DNA of 64,000 bases from an uncultured Porphyromonadaceae bacterium (GTDB taxonomy: Bacteria > Bacteroidota > Bacteroidia > Bacteroidales > Muribaculaceae): NCBI GenBank assembly GCA_900541865.1, contig UQLO01000004.1, positions 32,527 to 96,526 of the forward strand, given 5' to 3'. Positions within the stretch are counted from its first letter, which is position 1, and each line of letters begins with the position of its first letter. Positions 9,141 through 17,596 of the stretch are shown piece after piece. The position numbers and the translations under genes were made by a program. The notes under the pieces are model-generated. The model was not told where the DNA came from. It did not search any database and saw nothing but the letters and a program-made list of their open reading frames with translations.

Positions 9141-9171
9141 TTCGCCATTACAAAAAAAAGCTATAACTTTG
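9141..9171 (+). promoter_or_regulatory. Promoter of the aldolase gene
   Basis: TTCG (9141-9144), 19-bp spacer and TAACTTTG (9164-9171). The -7 box is perfect and the -33 box has one mismatch. The leader of about 70 nt contains a 6-bp inverted repeat, GAGGCC at 9184-9189 and GGCCTC at 9202-9207. Confidence 0.65.
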
Positions 9172-9245
9172 CGGCTGAAAAAAGAGGCCTAACCACGTCC
9201 GGGCCTCAAAGACCAAAGGCAATATAATACATAATCCAACATTAT

Positions 9246-10241
9246 ATGGTAAGCTATAAGGAATTGGGTCTTGTGAACACCCGCGAGATGTTCAAGAAGG
9301 CCATCGAAGGCGGCTACGCCATCCCCGCATTCAACTTCAACAACATGGAGCAGCTGCAGGCCATCATCAAGGCCGCAGCCGAAGAAAAATCTCCCGTCAT
9401 ACTTCAGGTTTCCAAAGGCGCCCGCAACTACGCCAACGCCACCCTTCTGCGCTACATGGCCCAGGGTGCAGTGGAATATGCCAAGGAGCTTGGCTGGGAA
9501 AATCCCCAGATTGTTCTCCACCTGGACCACGGCGACTCCTTCGAACTGTGCAAGAGCTGCATCGACATGGGCTTCTCGTCTGTGATGATCGACGGTTCGC
9601 ACCTTCCCTACGAAGAAAACGTAGCCCTCACCAAGCAGGTAGTTGACTATGCCCATAAGTTCGACGTTACCGTAGAAGGCGAGCTGGGCGTGCTTGCCGG
9701 CGTAGAGGACGAAGTATCGGCCGACCACCACACCTACACCGACCCCGAGGAAGTAATCGACTTCGCAACCCGCACCGGCTGCGACTCGCTGGCCATCTCC
9801 ATCGGCACCAGCCACGGCGCCTACAAGTTCACCCCCGAGCAGTGCACCCGCAACGCCGAGGGCAAGCTCGTGCCCCCGCCCCTGGCTTTCGACGTACTCG
9901 ACGCCGTTATGGCCAAGCTGCCCGGCTTCCCCATCGTGCTCCACGGCTCCTCGAGCGTGCCCCAGGACGAAGTTGACACCATCAACATGTTCGGCGGCAA
10001 ACTCCCCGACGCCATCGGTATCCCCGAAGAGCAGCTCCGCAAGGCCGCCAAGAGCGCAGTATGCAAAATCAACATCGACTCCGACAGCCGTCTGGCCATG
10101 ACCGCCGCCGTGCGCCGCGTATTCGCCGAAAAGCCCGGTGAATTCGACCCCCGCAAGTACCTCGGCCCGGCCCGCGACAACATGGAGAAGCTCTATCGTC
10201 ACAAAATCGTGAACGTGCTCGGCTCCGCCGGCAAAGCTTGA
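9246..10241 (+). CDS. fba: Class II fructose-1,6-bisphosphate aldolase
   Basis: 331 aa. This glycolytic and gluconeogenic enzyme cleaves fructose 1,6-bisphosphate using a divalent metal. Class II metal and substrate motifs are present in order: HLDHGD, the HHTYTDPEE loop, GTSHGAYKF, HGSSSVP and KINIDSDSR. The length and the AIPAFNFNN opening match the class II type found across Bacteroidota. It is monocistronic: it has its own promoter and a strong terminator 70 nt after the stop. Codon use is very regular (mostly GGC, GAC, ATC, AAG), as expected for a highly expressed gene. Confidence 0.96.
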   Translation: MVSYKELGLVNTREMFKKAIEGGYAIPAFNFNNMEQLQAIIKAAAEEKSPVILQVSKGARNYANATLLRYMAQGAVEYAKELGWENPQIVLHLDHGDSFELCKSCIDMGFSSVMIDGSHLPYEENVALTKQVVDYAHKFDVTVEGELGVLAGVEDEVSADHHTYTDPEEVIDFATRTGCDSLAISIGTSHGAYKFTPEQCTRNAEGKLVPPPLAFDVLDAVMAKLPGFPIVLHGSSSVPQDEVDTINMFGGKLPDAIGIPEEQLRKAAKSAVCKINIDSDSRLAMTAAVRRVFAEKPGEFDPRKYLGPARDNMEKLYRHKIVNVLGSAGKA

Positions 10242-10309
10242 GATAAGCAACACCGCCCGGCGCGCTTCGAGGCTGACAGGCCTTCGGCGAGGCCGGACAG
10301 ACAGAATAT

Positions 10310-10346
10310 GATGGTGCCGGCCGCAAAGTCGGCACCATCGTTTTTA
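10310..10346 (+). terminator. Intrinsic terminator after fba
   Basis: A perfect 10-bp stem, GATGGTGCCG (10310-10319) and CGGCACCATC (10330-10339), followed by GTTTTTA. It ends only 9 nt before the start of the next gene. Confidence 0.85.
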
Positions 10347-10355
10347 CACAAAGCA

Positions 10356-10913
10356 ATGGCAGAAACCGTCTACAATCCCATGCAGACCGTCAAGAGGCGT
10401 TTCTTCGCCATGCGCAACGGCGTCATCGCCGAGGTGCTGCGCAAGGCAGGCTCGCCCTTTCGAATCATCTTCGGTCTCAACCTCCCGCAGATAGTGGACA
10501 TAGCACGCGGCATAGGCCGCGACCCCGAGCTGGGGCGCGCGCTGTGGGCCAACAGCACCACTCGCGAGAGCATGCTTCTTGCGCCCATGCTTATGGAGCC
10601 GGCGGAATTCACACGCGCCGAGGCACGCTCCTGGGCAGAAAGCGTAGGCGCGGTCGAAGTTGCCGACATTCTGTGCCACCGCCTGCTGCGCCATGTTCCC
10701 TATGCCGCCGAGATGGGCGCTGAGCTGGCCGACAGCACCGACGCCATGCAGCGCTATTTGGGTGCCCGGCTAATGATGAATATAGTCGGGCAGTACCCTG
10801 GAGCAGCGAAGGCCGTTGCCGAAAAAGTGGCGGCAGCCGCCAACCCTCTAACCGACCGCCTGGCTGCCATGCTCGCCGAGGAGGCTCGCTTTTATCTCGA
10901 CGACCAGCAATGA
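10356..10913 (+). CDS. AlkD-like DNA alkylation repair family protein (HEAT repeats)
   Basis: 185 aa, nearly all alpha-helical, resembling the AlkD family of HEAT-repeat glycosylases for alkylated bases. The pattern LWANSTTRESMLLAPMLM followed by an Ala/Glu-rich helix and VADILCHRLLRH matches the family's repeats around its DNA-binding cleft. It is shorter than typical AlkD (about 220-240 aa) and I cannot confirm the catalytic Asp/Trp/Arg set. An upstream in-frame ATG at 10308 lies inside the fba terminator, so I use ATG 10356. It overlaps menD by four bases (ATGA), which ties it to the menaquinone genes. Confidence 0.7.
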   Translation: MAETVYNPMQTVKRRFFAMRNGVIAEVLRKAGSPFRIIFGLNLPQIVDIARGIGRDPELGRALWANSTTRESMLLAPMLMEPAEFTRAEARSWAESVGAVEVADILCHRLLRHVPYAAEMGAELADSTDAMQRYLGARLMMNIVGQYPGAAKAVAEKVAAAANPLTDRLAAMLAEEARFYLDDQQ

Positions 10914-12556
10914 AGCCAACCGTAGCCAAGGCCAACTGCACCATCCTCGCCGACTTGCTCGCGTCGTACGGCGTAGAGCACGTTGTGCTTTGTCCCGGTT
11001 CGCGCAATGCGCCTGTGTCGCTGGCTATAGAGCGCTCCGGAAAGTACCGCACCCACGTCATCATCGACGAGCGCAGCGGAGCCTTCGTCGCTTTGGGCAT
11101 GGCAAAAGAGACGGGCCGACCCGTTGCGGTTGCAGTTACCTCCGGCACAGCCCTTCTGAACTGCGCGCCGGCAGTGGCGGAGGCTTATTATGCCCGCGTT
11201 CCGCTTATAATAGTGTCGGCCGACCGTCCGGAAAGGTGGATAGACCAGCGCGACAGCCAGACCATACGGCAGCCAGGAGCACTGGCAAACATAGTGCGCG
11301 ACACCGTCGACGCACCCGACACCCTCGAGCCCTCCCACATCAACCTGCTGATCAACAGAGCGCTCACCGCGGCTACGGGCAACATACCCGGCCCGGTGCA
11401 CATCAACCTGCCGCTCGACAAGCCTCTGACAGCACTGATTCCAAGCGAAAAAGCGGTCAGGGGCCATAAAATCCACACCGACTTCGCCATATCGCCTTCG
11501 CCGGAAGCCCGTGCCGACATCTACGTCCGGCTGACCAACATGGACAAAGTGCTCGTGGTCGCCGGCTCCGGCTGCGACCTCTCCGGCGTGCGATTCGGAG
11601 GGGCAGGCAACATCGCGCTGCTGGCAGATTTAAGCGCCAACTGCGCCGATGCAGTTTGCAGCCCAACATCCTTCGACAGCCACATCCTCGGCAAAGACCT
11701 GGAGCCGGATGTGATAGTCAATCTCGGAGGCACCATCGTCTCCGACCATTTCAAGGCCTTTCTGCGCCGCTGCTCCTGCCCGACAGTCAACATCGGCTTC
11801 GACGACGCCCCCGTGGATACCTTCGGACGACTTGAGCGCCAGACACAGATCTCTCCCCGCGTCTTCATGGAGCAGTGGGACGACTATATCAAAAGAAGCG
11901 GCATAAAAACCGGCTCGGAATACTCCTTGAACTGGCGGGAACTTTATGGGGAGGAATTCTCTATTCCTTGGGGTGAGAAACTAAGCGATTACGAGACCCT
12001 TCTACATCTCTACCGCGCGCTTATGGGCGAAAATAAGAAAAGCGGCCTTACCCTCTTTTTGGCAAACGGCATGACCGCTCGCTATGCCCAGCTTTTCAGG
12101 TGGCCGGCCAAGGTGGTCGACCAGCGGGGAGTAAGCGGCATCGAAGGCTGCACGTCGACCGCCGCCGGAGCCTCGCTTGCCACCGACAGCACCGTGCTGC
12201 TGCTCACCGGCGACATGGGAGCCGCCTACGACATCGGCGCCCTGGCCACCCCCGGACTGCAGGGCAACTTCAAAATAGCGGTGACGGACAACGGCGGCGG
12301 CGACATCTTCCGCCACGTGCCCACCACACGCGACTTCCCCGAAACAGAGCGACTCTTCGCTGCCGCGCCCCAACTCCCCCTGCTCCAGCTTGCGGCAGCC
12401 TACGACTTCAACTACTACACCGCCGACAGCCCCGACAGCCTTGAAGAGGCCATAACCCTTTTCCTGGCCGAGCAAGACCGACCGGCGATACTTCACGTCA
12501 AAACCGACCCGGACGCCAACCAACTACACTACAGCACATTCCTATCCCTTAAATAA
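10910..12556 (+). CDS. menD: 2-succinyl-5-enolpyruvyl-6-hydroxy-3-cyclohexene-1-carboxylate synthase MenD
   Basis: 548 aa ThDP-dependent enzyme joining isochorismate and 2-oxoglutarate, the first committed menaquinone step. The N-terminal Pyr domain carries VVLCPGSRNAPVSLAIE and the ERSGAFVALGMAKETG stretch with the catalytic Glu. The C-terminal PP domain carries RGVSGIEGCTSTAAGAS and LTGDMGAAYDIGAL, then TDNGGGDIF, the Mg-ThDP binding motif. The stop is followed after 1 nt by the start of menB. Menaquinone is the respiratory quinone used with fumarate reductase in anaerobic Bacteroidales. Confidence 0.95.
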   Translation: MKPTVAKANCTILADLLASYGVEHVVLCPGSRNAPVSLAIERSGKYRTHVIIDERSGAFVALGMAKETGRPVAVAVTSGTALLNCAPAVAEAYYARVPLIIVSADRPERWIDQRDSQTIRQPGALANIVRDTVDAPDTLEPSHINLLINRALTAATGNIPGPVHINLPLDKPLTALIPSEKAVRGHKIHTDFAISPSPEARADIYVRLTNMDKVLVVAGSGCDLSGVRFGGAGNIALLADLSANCADAVCSPTSFDSHILGKDLEPDVIVNLGGTIVSDHFKAFLRRCSCPTVNIGFDDAPVDTFGRLERQTQISPRVFMEQWDDYIKRSGIKTGSEYSLNWRELYGEEFSIPWGEKLSDYETLLHLYRALMGENKKSGLTLFLANGMTARYAQLFRWPAKVVDQRGVSGIEGCTSTAAGASLATDSTVLLLTGDMGAAYDIGALATPGLQGNFKIAVTDNGGGDIFRHVPTTRDFPETERLFAAAPQLPLLQLAAAYDFNYYTADSPDSLEEAITLFLAEQDRPAILHVKTDPDANQLHYSTFLSLK

Positions 12557-12557
12557 A

Positions 12558-13382
12558 ATGGAAACACGCACCTGGACCCCCATAAAAGAGTACACCGACA
12601 TACTCTTCGACCTTTATAAAGGCATAGCCCGCATAACAATCAACCGCCCCAAAGTCTACAACGCCTTCCGCCCCCAGACCAACCACGAAATCCTCGACGC
12701 ACTCGGAATCTGCCGCGACCGACAGGACATCCGCGTAGTCGTGCTCACCGGTGCGGGCGACAAAGCCTTCTGCTCCGGCGGCGACATCAACTACAAAACC
12801 TCCGGGGGCTACCGCGATGAAGACGGCACCCCGCGTCTGAACGTGCTCGAAGTGCACAAAGCCATCCGCTCGCTCGTAAAACCCGTCATCGCGGCCGTCA
12901 ACGGCTACAGCATAGGCGGGGGCAACGTGCTTCAGGTGGTTTGCGACCTCACCATAGCCTCCGAAAACGCCATCTTCGGGCAGACCGGACCCAAAGTAGG
13001 CAGCTTCGACGCCGGATTCGGCTCCAGCTACCTGGCCCGCTGCGTCGGCCAGAAGAAAGCCCGCGAGATATGGTTCCTTTGCCGACAGTACAACGCCGCC
13101 GAAGCTCTCGAAATGGGCATGATCAACAAAGTGGTGCCTCTTGAGCAGCTCGAGGACGAATACGTCGACTGGGCCGAAACCATCATGAAGCGCAGCCCCT
13201 TCGCAGTGCGAATGATCAAACGCGCCCTCAACGCCGAACTCGACGGCCAGCACGGCCTGATGGAATTTGCCGGCGACGCCACCCTGATGTACTACCTCAT
13301 GGATGAAGCCACCGAGGGCAAAAACGCCTTCCTGGAGAAGCGCGACCCCGACTTCGACAAATATCCGCAATTTCCGGGATGA
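12558..13382 (+). CDS. menB: 1,4-dihydroxy-2-naphthoyl-CoA synthase MenB
   Basis: 274 aa crotonase-fold enzyme that closes the naphthoate ring from o-succinylbenzoyl-CoA. Motifs seen are ITINRPKVYNAFRPQT, the oxyanion-hole regions AFCSGGD and VNGYSIGGGNVLQVVCD, and the C-terminal FLEKRDPDFDKYPQFPG, characteristic of MenB. Length is standard. It sits before menC with a four-base ATGA overlap, although the pathway order is D, C, E, B. Confidence 0.95.
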   Translation: METRTWTPIKEYTDILFDLYKGIARITINRPKVYNAFRPQTNHEILDALGICRDRQDIRVVVLTGAGDKAFCSGGDINYKTSGGYRDEDGTPRLNVLEVHKAIRSLVKPVIAAVNGYSIGGGNVLQVVCDLTIASENAIFGQTGPKVGSFDAGFGSSYLARCVGQKKAREIWFLCRQYNAAEALEMGMINKVVPLEQLEDEYVDWAETIMKRSPFAVRMIKRALNAELDGQHGLMEFAGDATLMYYLMDEATEGKNAFLEKRDPDFDKYPQFPG

Positions 13383-14437
13383 GCATAGCCGCACAGTGGA
13401 CACCCCTCGACCTTGACTTCGCCTTCGAAGCCGTTACTTCGCGCGAAAGGATGTGGCACCGCCGCACATACCTCGTGCGGGTGTGGGACACCTCTGCGCC
13501 CCAAGTGCGCGGAGTGGGGGAGTGCGGCCTCTTCCGGGGCCTCTCCGCCGACGACACCCCCGACTACGAAGAGCGCCTGGCGGAGTGGTGCAGCCACCCT
13601 GAGGATTGGCGAGGATGCACAATGCCCTCTGTCCGCTTCGGGCTTGAAACCGCCTTCGCCGACCTCGCAGCCGGGGGGCGCCGAAACTGGACCGACAACA
13701 ACGACTGGCTCGACGGACGCACCGGCATACCCATCAACGGCCTCATCTGGATGGGCGACCGCAACACTATGTTTCGGCGCATACAGGAGAAGATTGAAGC
13801 CGGATTTAAAGTGCTGAAATTGAAGATTGGAGGCATAAACTTTGAAGAGGAGGTCGAACTACTGCGCTACATCCGGTCGCGGTTCGGCGCCGACGAGCTC
13901 GAAATACGTCTCGACGCCAACGGCAGCATGAGCCCCGCCGACGCCCCCGGACGCCTGGAGCGCCTTAGCGCCTTCGACATCCACTCGATTGAGCAGCCCG
14001 TTCGCGCCGGCCTGACGGATGTGATGGCCCGGCTATGCCGCACCTCGCCGGTGGCCATAGCCCTGGACGAAGAACTTATAGGCTGGAAAGAACCCTCCGA
14101 GATGGAAGAACTGCTGACGGCTATCCGTCCGCAACATATCATCCTCAAACCAAGCCTTATAGGCGGATTTGAAGTCGTCGAAAACTACGTAGCCCTCTGC
14201 CGGCGCCACAACATAGGCTGGTGGCTGACCTCCGCCCTCGAAAGCAACGTCGGGCTCAACGCCATCGCCCAATGGACCGCAACCGAAATGAGCCGTGGAG
14301 CCATCGTGCCGCAAGGACTCGGCACCGGAATGCTCTACACCAACAACATATCCTCGCCGCTGACCATGCGCGGAGGCAGCCTGTGCCACAAACCCGGCGC
14401 TGCATGGGGCGACCTGAACGCACTGCCATGGAGATAG
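13379..14437 (+). CDS. menC: o-Succinylbenzoate synthase MenC
   Basis: 352 aa, enolase superfamily. It dehydrates the MenD/MenH product to o-succinylbenzoate. The catalytic Lys region KVLKLKIGG, metal ligands in RLDANGSM, SIEQPV and ALDEELIG, and the second Lys in HIILKPSLIGG are all present in order. The N-terminal capping domain carries the TSRERMWHRRTYLVRV segment. The start overlaps menB by four bases and the stop lies inside the first codons of menE. Confidence 0.92.
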   Translation: MSIAAQWTPLDLDFAFEAVTSRERMWHRRTYLVRVWDTSAPQVRGVGECGLFRGLSADDTPDYEERLAEWCSHPEDWRGCTMPSVRFGLETAFADLAAGGRRNWTDNNDWLDGRTGIPINGLIWMGDRNTMFRRIQEKIEAGFKVLKLKIGGINFEEEVELLRYIRSRFGADELEIRLDANGSMSPADAPGRLERLSAFDIHSIEQPVRAGLTDVMARLCRTSPVAIALDEELIGWKEPSEMEELLTAIRPQHIILKPSLIGGFEVVENYVALCRRHNIGWWLTSALESNVGLNAIAQWTATEMSRGAIVPQGLGTGMLYTNNISSPLTMRGGSLCHKPGAAWGDLNALPWR

Positions 14438-15384
14438 AGCAGTTCAAGGCATATTTCACAGGTCCCGGCGATTGGGTGGAGGCCCACACCTCCGGCTCGA
14501 CAGGCGCTCCCAAGCCCATCCGGCTCAGCAAAGCCGACATGCGGCGTTCGGCTCGCGCCAGCAACGCCTTTTTCGGCATCGGAACCGACTCGCACCTTGC
14601 CAGCGCCCTTGCCGCGGACTACATAGCGGGAAAAATGATGTGCGTGCGGGCCCTCGAGGCCGGCTGCCGCCTCACCCAACTCGAAGTAAGCTCTCAGGTC
14701 GCCATACCGGACAGTCTTGCACCCATCGACCTGCTCTCAGTTGTGCCGGCCCAGCTGCCGTCGCTCATATCGCGGCCGGACATAAGCCACCATGTTCGGC
14801 AAGTGCTGGTTGGAGGCGCGCCGGCCCCTCAGAAACTGCTCGACGAGCTCAGCGCCACCGGAGTCAAAGTGTGGGTAAGCTACGGAATGACAGAAACATG
14901 CAGCCATGTAGCCCTTGCGCGCGGCGACGACCCCTCGCGCACCTTCAGAGCCATGCCGGGCATAAGCTTCAGCACCGATTCCGACAACCGCCTCATCATC
15001 CACGCGCCGGACTACACCTTCGGGGAGCTGGCCACCAACGACATCGTGGACCTCGACAGCCCTAGCGCCTTCCGCTGGCTCGGACGCGCCGACAACGCCA
15101 TAAACTCCGGTGGCATCAAACTCTTTCCCGAGCAACTTGAGAAGGAATACGGCGCCGTGCTGCCCCCGGAGGCCGTCTACTACGTCGCCTCCCGGCCCAG
15201 CGAGCGTTGGGGCAGCGAGACGGTGCTGGTTGTGGAGGGTAGTGCCGACTATGCCGACCGGCTGATGAGCATCCTTCAAACCTCCGGCATCGACCGCCGA
15301 CACCTCCCCAAGGCAGTGGAGGCCGTAGCCCGCCTGCCGCGCACCTCCACCGGCAAAATAATCCGCAAAAAGAACAAAACCTGA
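14428..15384 (+). CDS. menE: o-Succinylbenzoate-CoA ligase MenE, short form
   Basis: 318 aa adenylate-forming enzyme that activates o-succinylbenzoate with CoA. Core motifs are present: HTSGSTGAPKPI (P loop), SYGMTETCSHVA, WLGRADNAINSGG (hinge Asp) and the C-terminal RTSTGKIIRKK with the catalytic Lys. It is clearly shorter than the 450-500 aa Gram-positive and enterobacterial enzymes because the N-terminal region before the P loop is only about 20 residues; compact MenE proteins are common in Bacteroidota. I use ATG 14428 (MEIEQFKAY), which overlaps menC by 10 nt. A longer open frame from 14221 is antisense-like menC sequence. Confidence 0.88.
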   Translation: MEIEQFKAYFTGPGDWVEAHTSGSTGAPKPIRLSKADMRRSARASNAFFGIGTDSHLASALAADYIAGKMMCVRALEAGCRLTQLEVSSQVAIPDSLAPIDLLSVVPAQLPSLISRPDISHHVRQVLVGGAPAPQKLLDELSATGVKVWVSYGMTETCSHVALARGDDPSRTFRAMPGISFSTDSDNRLIIHAPDYTFGELATNDIVDLDSPSAFRWLGRADNAINSGGIKLFPEQLEKEYGAVLPPEAVYYVASRPSERWGSETVLVVEGSADYADRLMSILQTSGIDRRHLPKAVEAVARLPRTSTGKIIRKKNKT

Positions 15385-15395
15385 CAAAGAACCAT

Positions 15396-16100
15396 ATGCT
15401 TCCGGAAATATTATACGAGGACAACCACATACTGATTGTCAACAAGCACTCGGGAGAAATAGTGCAAGGCGACAAAACGGGCGACGAACCCCTTGTTGAA
15501 ACGCTCAAAAAATACATCAAAGAGCGCGACGGCAAGCCCGGCAACGTGTTCCTCGGCGTAGTGCACCGCCTTGACCGCCCCGTGAGCGGCGCAGTGATGT
15601 TCGCCAAGACCTCAAAGGCCCTGTCGCGCCTCAACGCCATGTTTGCCTCGGGCGAGGTCCACAAAACCTACTGGGCCATAACGCGCAACACCCCTCGGCA
15701 ACCCACAGCCACCCTGACGCACTACATCACCACCACCGAGCGCAACAACAAAAGCTACGCCTCCGACACCCCGCGCCCCGGAGCCAAGGAAGCACGGCTG
15801 AAATATACCGAAATAGCCGCCACCGACCGCTACCGCCTTCTCGAAGTACAGCTCATGACAGGTCGCAAGCACCAAATACGCGTGCAGCTCAGCACAATAG
15901 GGTGCCCGGTGCGAGGCGACCTAAAATACGGCGACAAACGCAGCAACCCCGACGGCAGCATATCCCTGCACGCCCGCCGCATAGTCTTCGTGCACCCCGT
16001 ATCCGGAAAAAACATAGACATCACCGCGCCCGTGCCTGCCGCCGACAACCTCTGGCAGGCCTTGCAGGAGGGCGTTGAAAATCAGAGCAAGAACCAATGA
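15396..16100 (+). CDS. RluA-family RNA pseudouridine synthase
   Basis: 234 aa single-domain pseudouridine synthase without an S4 domain. The catalytic Asp is in the motif VVHRLDRPVSGAVMFAKT, and the substrate-binding Arg region RKHQIRVQLSTIGCPVRGD is present. It is similar in size to RluA, RluE and TruC types; the target rRNA or tRNA position cannot be told from sequence. It follows menE by 11 nt and overlaps fmt by four bases. Confidence 0.88.
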   Translation: MLPEILYEDNHILIVNKHSGEIVQGDKTGDEPLVETLKKYIKERDGKPGNVFLGVVHRLDRPVSGAVMFAKTSKALSRLNAMFASGEVHKTYWAITRNTPRQPTATLTHYITTTERNNKSYASDTPRPGAKEARLKYTEIAATDRYRLLEVQLMTGRKHQIRVQLSTIGCPVRGDLKYGDKRSNPDGSISLHARRIVFVHPVSGKNIDITAPVPAADNLWQALQEGVENQSKNQ

Positions 16101-17080
16101 ACGCAGAAAAACTCAAGATAGTATTTTTCGGCACACCCGAATTTGCCGTCGAAAGCCTCGACGCCCTAATCAAAGACGGCTTCGACGTGCGCGCCGTAGT
16201 CACCATGCCCGACAAAACCGGCGGCCGAGGCAACCGAATTATAGAATCGGCCGTGAAGCAGTATGCCGTAGGCGCCGGACTGCCCGTGCTTCAGCCCGTC
16301 AAACTCAGCGACCCCGAGTTCGTGGCCGCTCTTGAAGCCATCGAAGCTGACCTCTTCATAGTCATCGCCTTCCGAATGTTGCCGAGAGTGGTGTGGACAA
16401 TGCCTCCGCTTGGCACCTTCAACCTCCACGCCTCTCTACTGCCACAGTACCGCGGAGCCGCGCCCATCAACCGCGCCATCATCAACGGCGAGACGCGCAG
16501 CGGCGTGACCACCTTCCTGCTCAAGCACGAAATCGACACCGGCGACATCCTGCGGCAAGAGGCAGTCGAAATCGGTCCCGACGAAAACGTAGGCAGCCTC
16601 TACGACCGCCTGATGAAACTCGGCGCCGGAGTGACCGTCGAAACAGTGCGCCAGCTCGCCGCCGGCACCGCGCGCCCCATCCCGCAGGAGCAGCTTCTGG
16701 GAGGCGCCGAGCCTACGCCGGCGCCCAAAATCTTCCACGAGGACTGCCGCATCCGCTGGAGTGCGACCGCGCGGAGCGTGCACAACCTCGTGCGTGGCCT
16801 CTCGCCGGCGCCGGGAGCATGGTGCGAGTTCAGCCTCGGAGGTGCCGAAGGACAGCCTCAGACCACACTCAAAATCCTACAGACCAGAGTGGCCACCGAC
16901 GGCGCAGAGCTACTTCCGGGCCAACTCGAACTGCGCGGGCGCAGACTGCTGAGCGGCACCGGCCAAGGGGCCGTCGAGCTTGTCACCGTTCAGCCCGCCG
17001 GCAAGAAATCCATGGACGCCAAAGCGTGGTACAACGGCCTCCAACCCGGTCGCAACGAGCGTCTGCCGTGGCTACTTTGA
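16097..17080 (+). CDS. fmt: Methionyl-tRNA formyltransferase
   Basis: 327 aa. It formylates initiator Met-tRNA with 10-formyl-THF. The formyl-transferase signature NLHASLLPQYRGAAPINRAI carries the catalytic Asn/His, IDTGDIL supplies the Asp, and the C-terminal OB-like domain begins at about residue 215. The N terminus KIVFFGTPEFAVESLDAL is typical. It is the last gene of the alkD-like/men/rluA/fmt run; no clear hairpin terminator follows. Confidence 0.95.
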   Translation: MNAEKLKIVFFGTPEFAVESLDALIKDGFDVRAVVTMPDKTGGRGNRIIESAVKQYAVGAGLPVLQPVKLSDPEFVAALEAIEADLFIVIAFRMLPRVVWTMPPLGTFNLHASLLPQYRGAAPINRAIINGETRSGVTTFLLKHEIDTGDILRQEAVEIGPDENVGSLYDRLMKLGAGVTVETVRQLAAGTARPIPQEQLLGGAEPTPAPKIFHEDCRIRWSATARSVHNLVRGLSPAPGAWCEFSLGGAEGQPQTTLKILQTRVATDGAELLPGQLELRGRRLLSGTGQGAVELVTVQPAGKKSMDAKAWYNGLQPGRNERLPWLL

Positions 17081-17122
17081 GGCCCGGGAAGGCATTTTAG
17101 CGTTATTTAGCATTCGCGATAG

Positions 17123-17152
17123 TTGAGGTGCAAGATATTTTTTATAATTTTA
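17123..17152 (+). promoter_or_regulatory. Candidate promoter in the fmt - 17307 gap
   Basis: TTG (17123-17125), 19-bp spacer and TAATTTTA (17145-17152), which differs from TAnnTTTG at the last base. The leader to the gene at 17307 would be about 150 nt. It holds only a short hairpin (CGGCT/AGCCG, 17257-17270) and no recognisable riboswitch. Confidence 0.45.
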
Positions 17153-17306
17153 CGGCAATAAAGACACGAGGAACCCCTCACCGGCTCAGAATGCGTTGAA
17201 CATTACTGGAAGCGAAACGTTTTTCATATAAAGGATAGCAAAATCCCCAAGAAAAACGGCTCGACAGCCGCGAGAACAAAAGCAACTGACTCAAACACCT
17301 CACACT

Positions 17307-17576
17307 ATGGAAGATTCACACATTCCCACCCCCGAAGAACGTCGTCGCCAACGACAGGAAGAAAGCAGCGGACACCGCCCCAACAAAGTGCTCCGCGGCA
17401 TATTCGGCATAATCATGATTATCGTGTATGTCGGCATGGGTATCCTTCTGCTCATCAACTACTTCGGCTGGGAAGGCGACTGGGCCTGGACCCGCTACGT
17501 TGTAGGCATAATGCTCATCATCTACGGCGGCTGGCGCGCATACCGCCAGATAGCCGGCATCGATTCCAGCATCTGA
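17307..17576 (+). CDS. Small two-helix membrane protein
   Basis: 89 aa. A charged cytoplasmic N terminus (EERRRQRQEES) is followed by two hydrophobic segments, IFGIIMIIVYVGMGILLLI and a second containing YVVGIMLIIYGGW, then AYRQIAGI. Similar proteins in other Bacteroidales sit with exbB/exbD and in front of PstS-like and TPR genes (from memory, not searched). Here the exbBD genes are absent and the gene directly follows fmt. Its role may be as a small subunit or assembly factor of an energy-coupling complex; this is inference from neighbourhood only. Confidence 0.75.
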   Translation: MEDSHIPTPEERRRQRQEESSGHRPNKVLRGIFGIIMIIVYVGMGILLLINYFGWEGDWAWTRYVVGIMLIIYGGWRAYRQIAGIDSSI

Positions 17577-17596
17577 CATCTCCAAACCCACCCAAG

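Noticed and set aside
9184..9207. Hairpin in the aldolase leader considered as a riboswitch
   Set aside because: Only a 6-bp stem with no conserved aptamer-like sequence.
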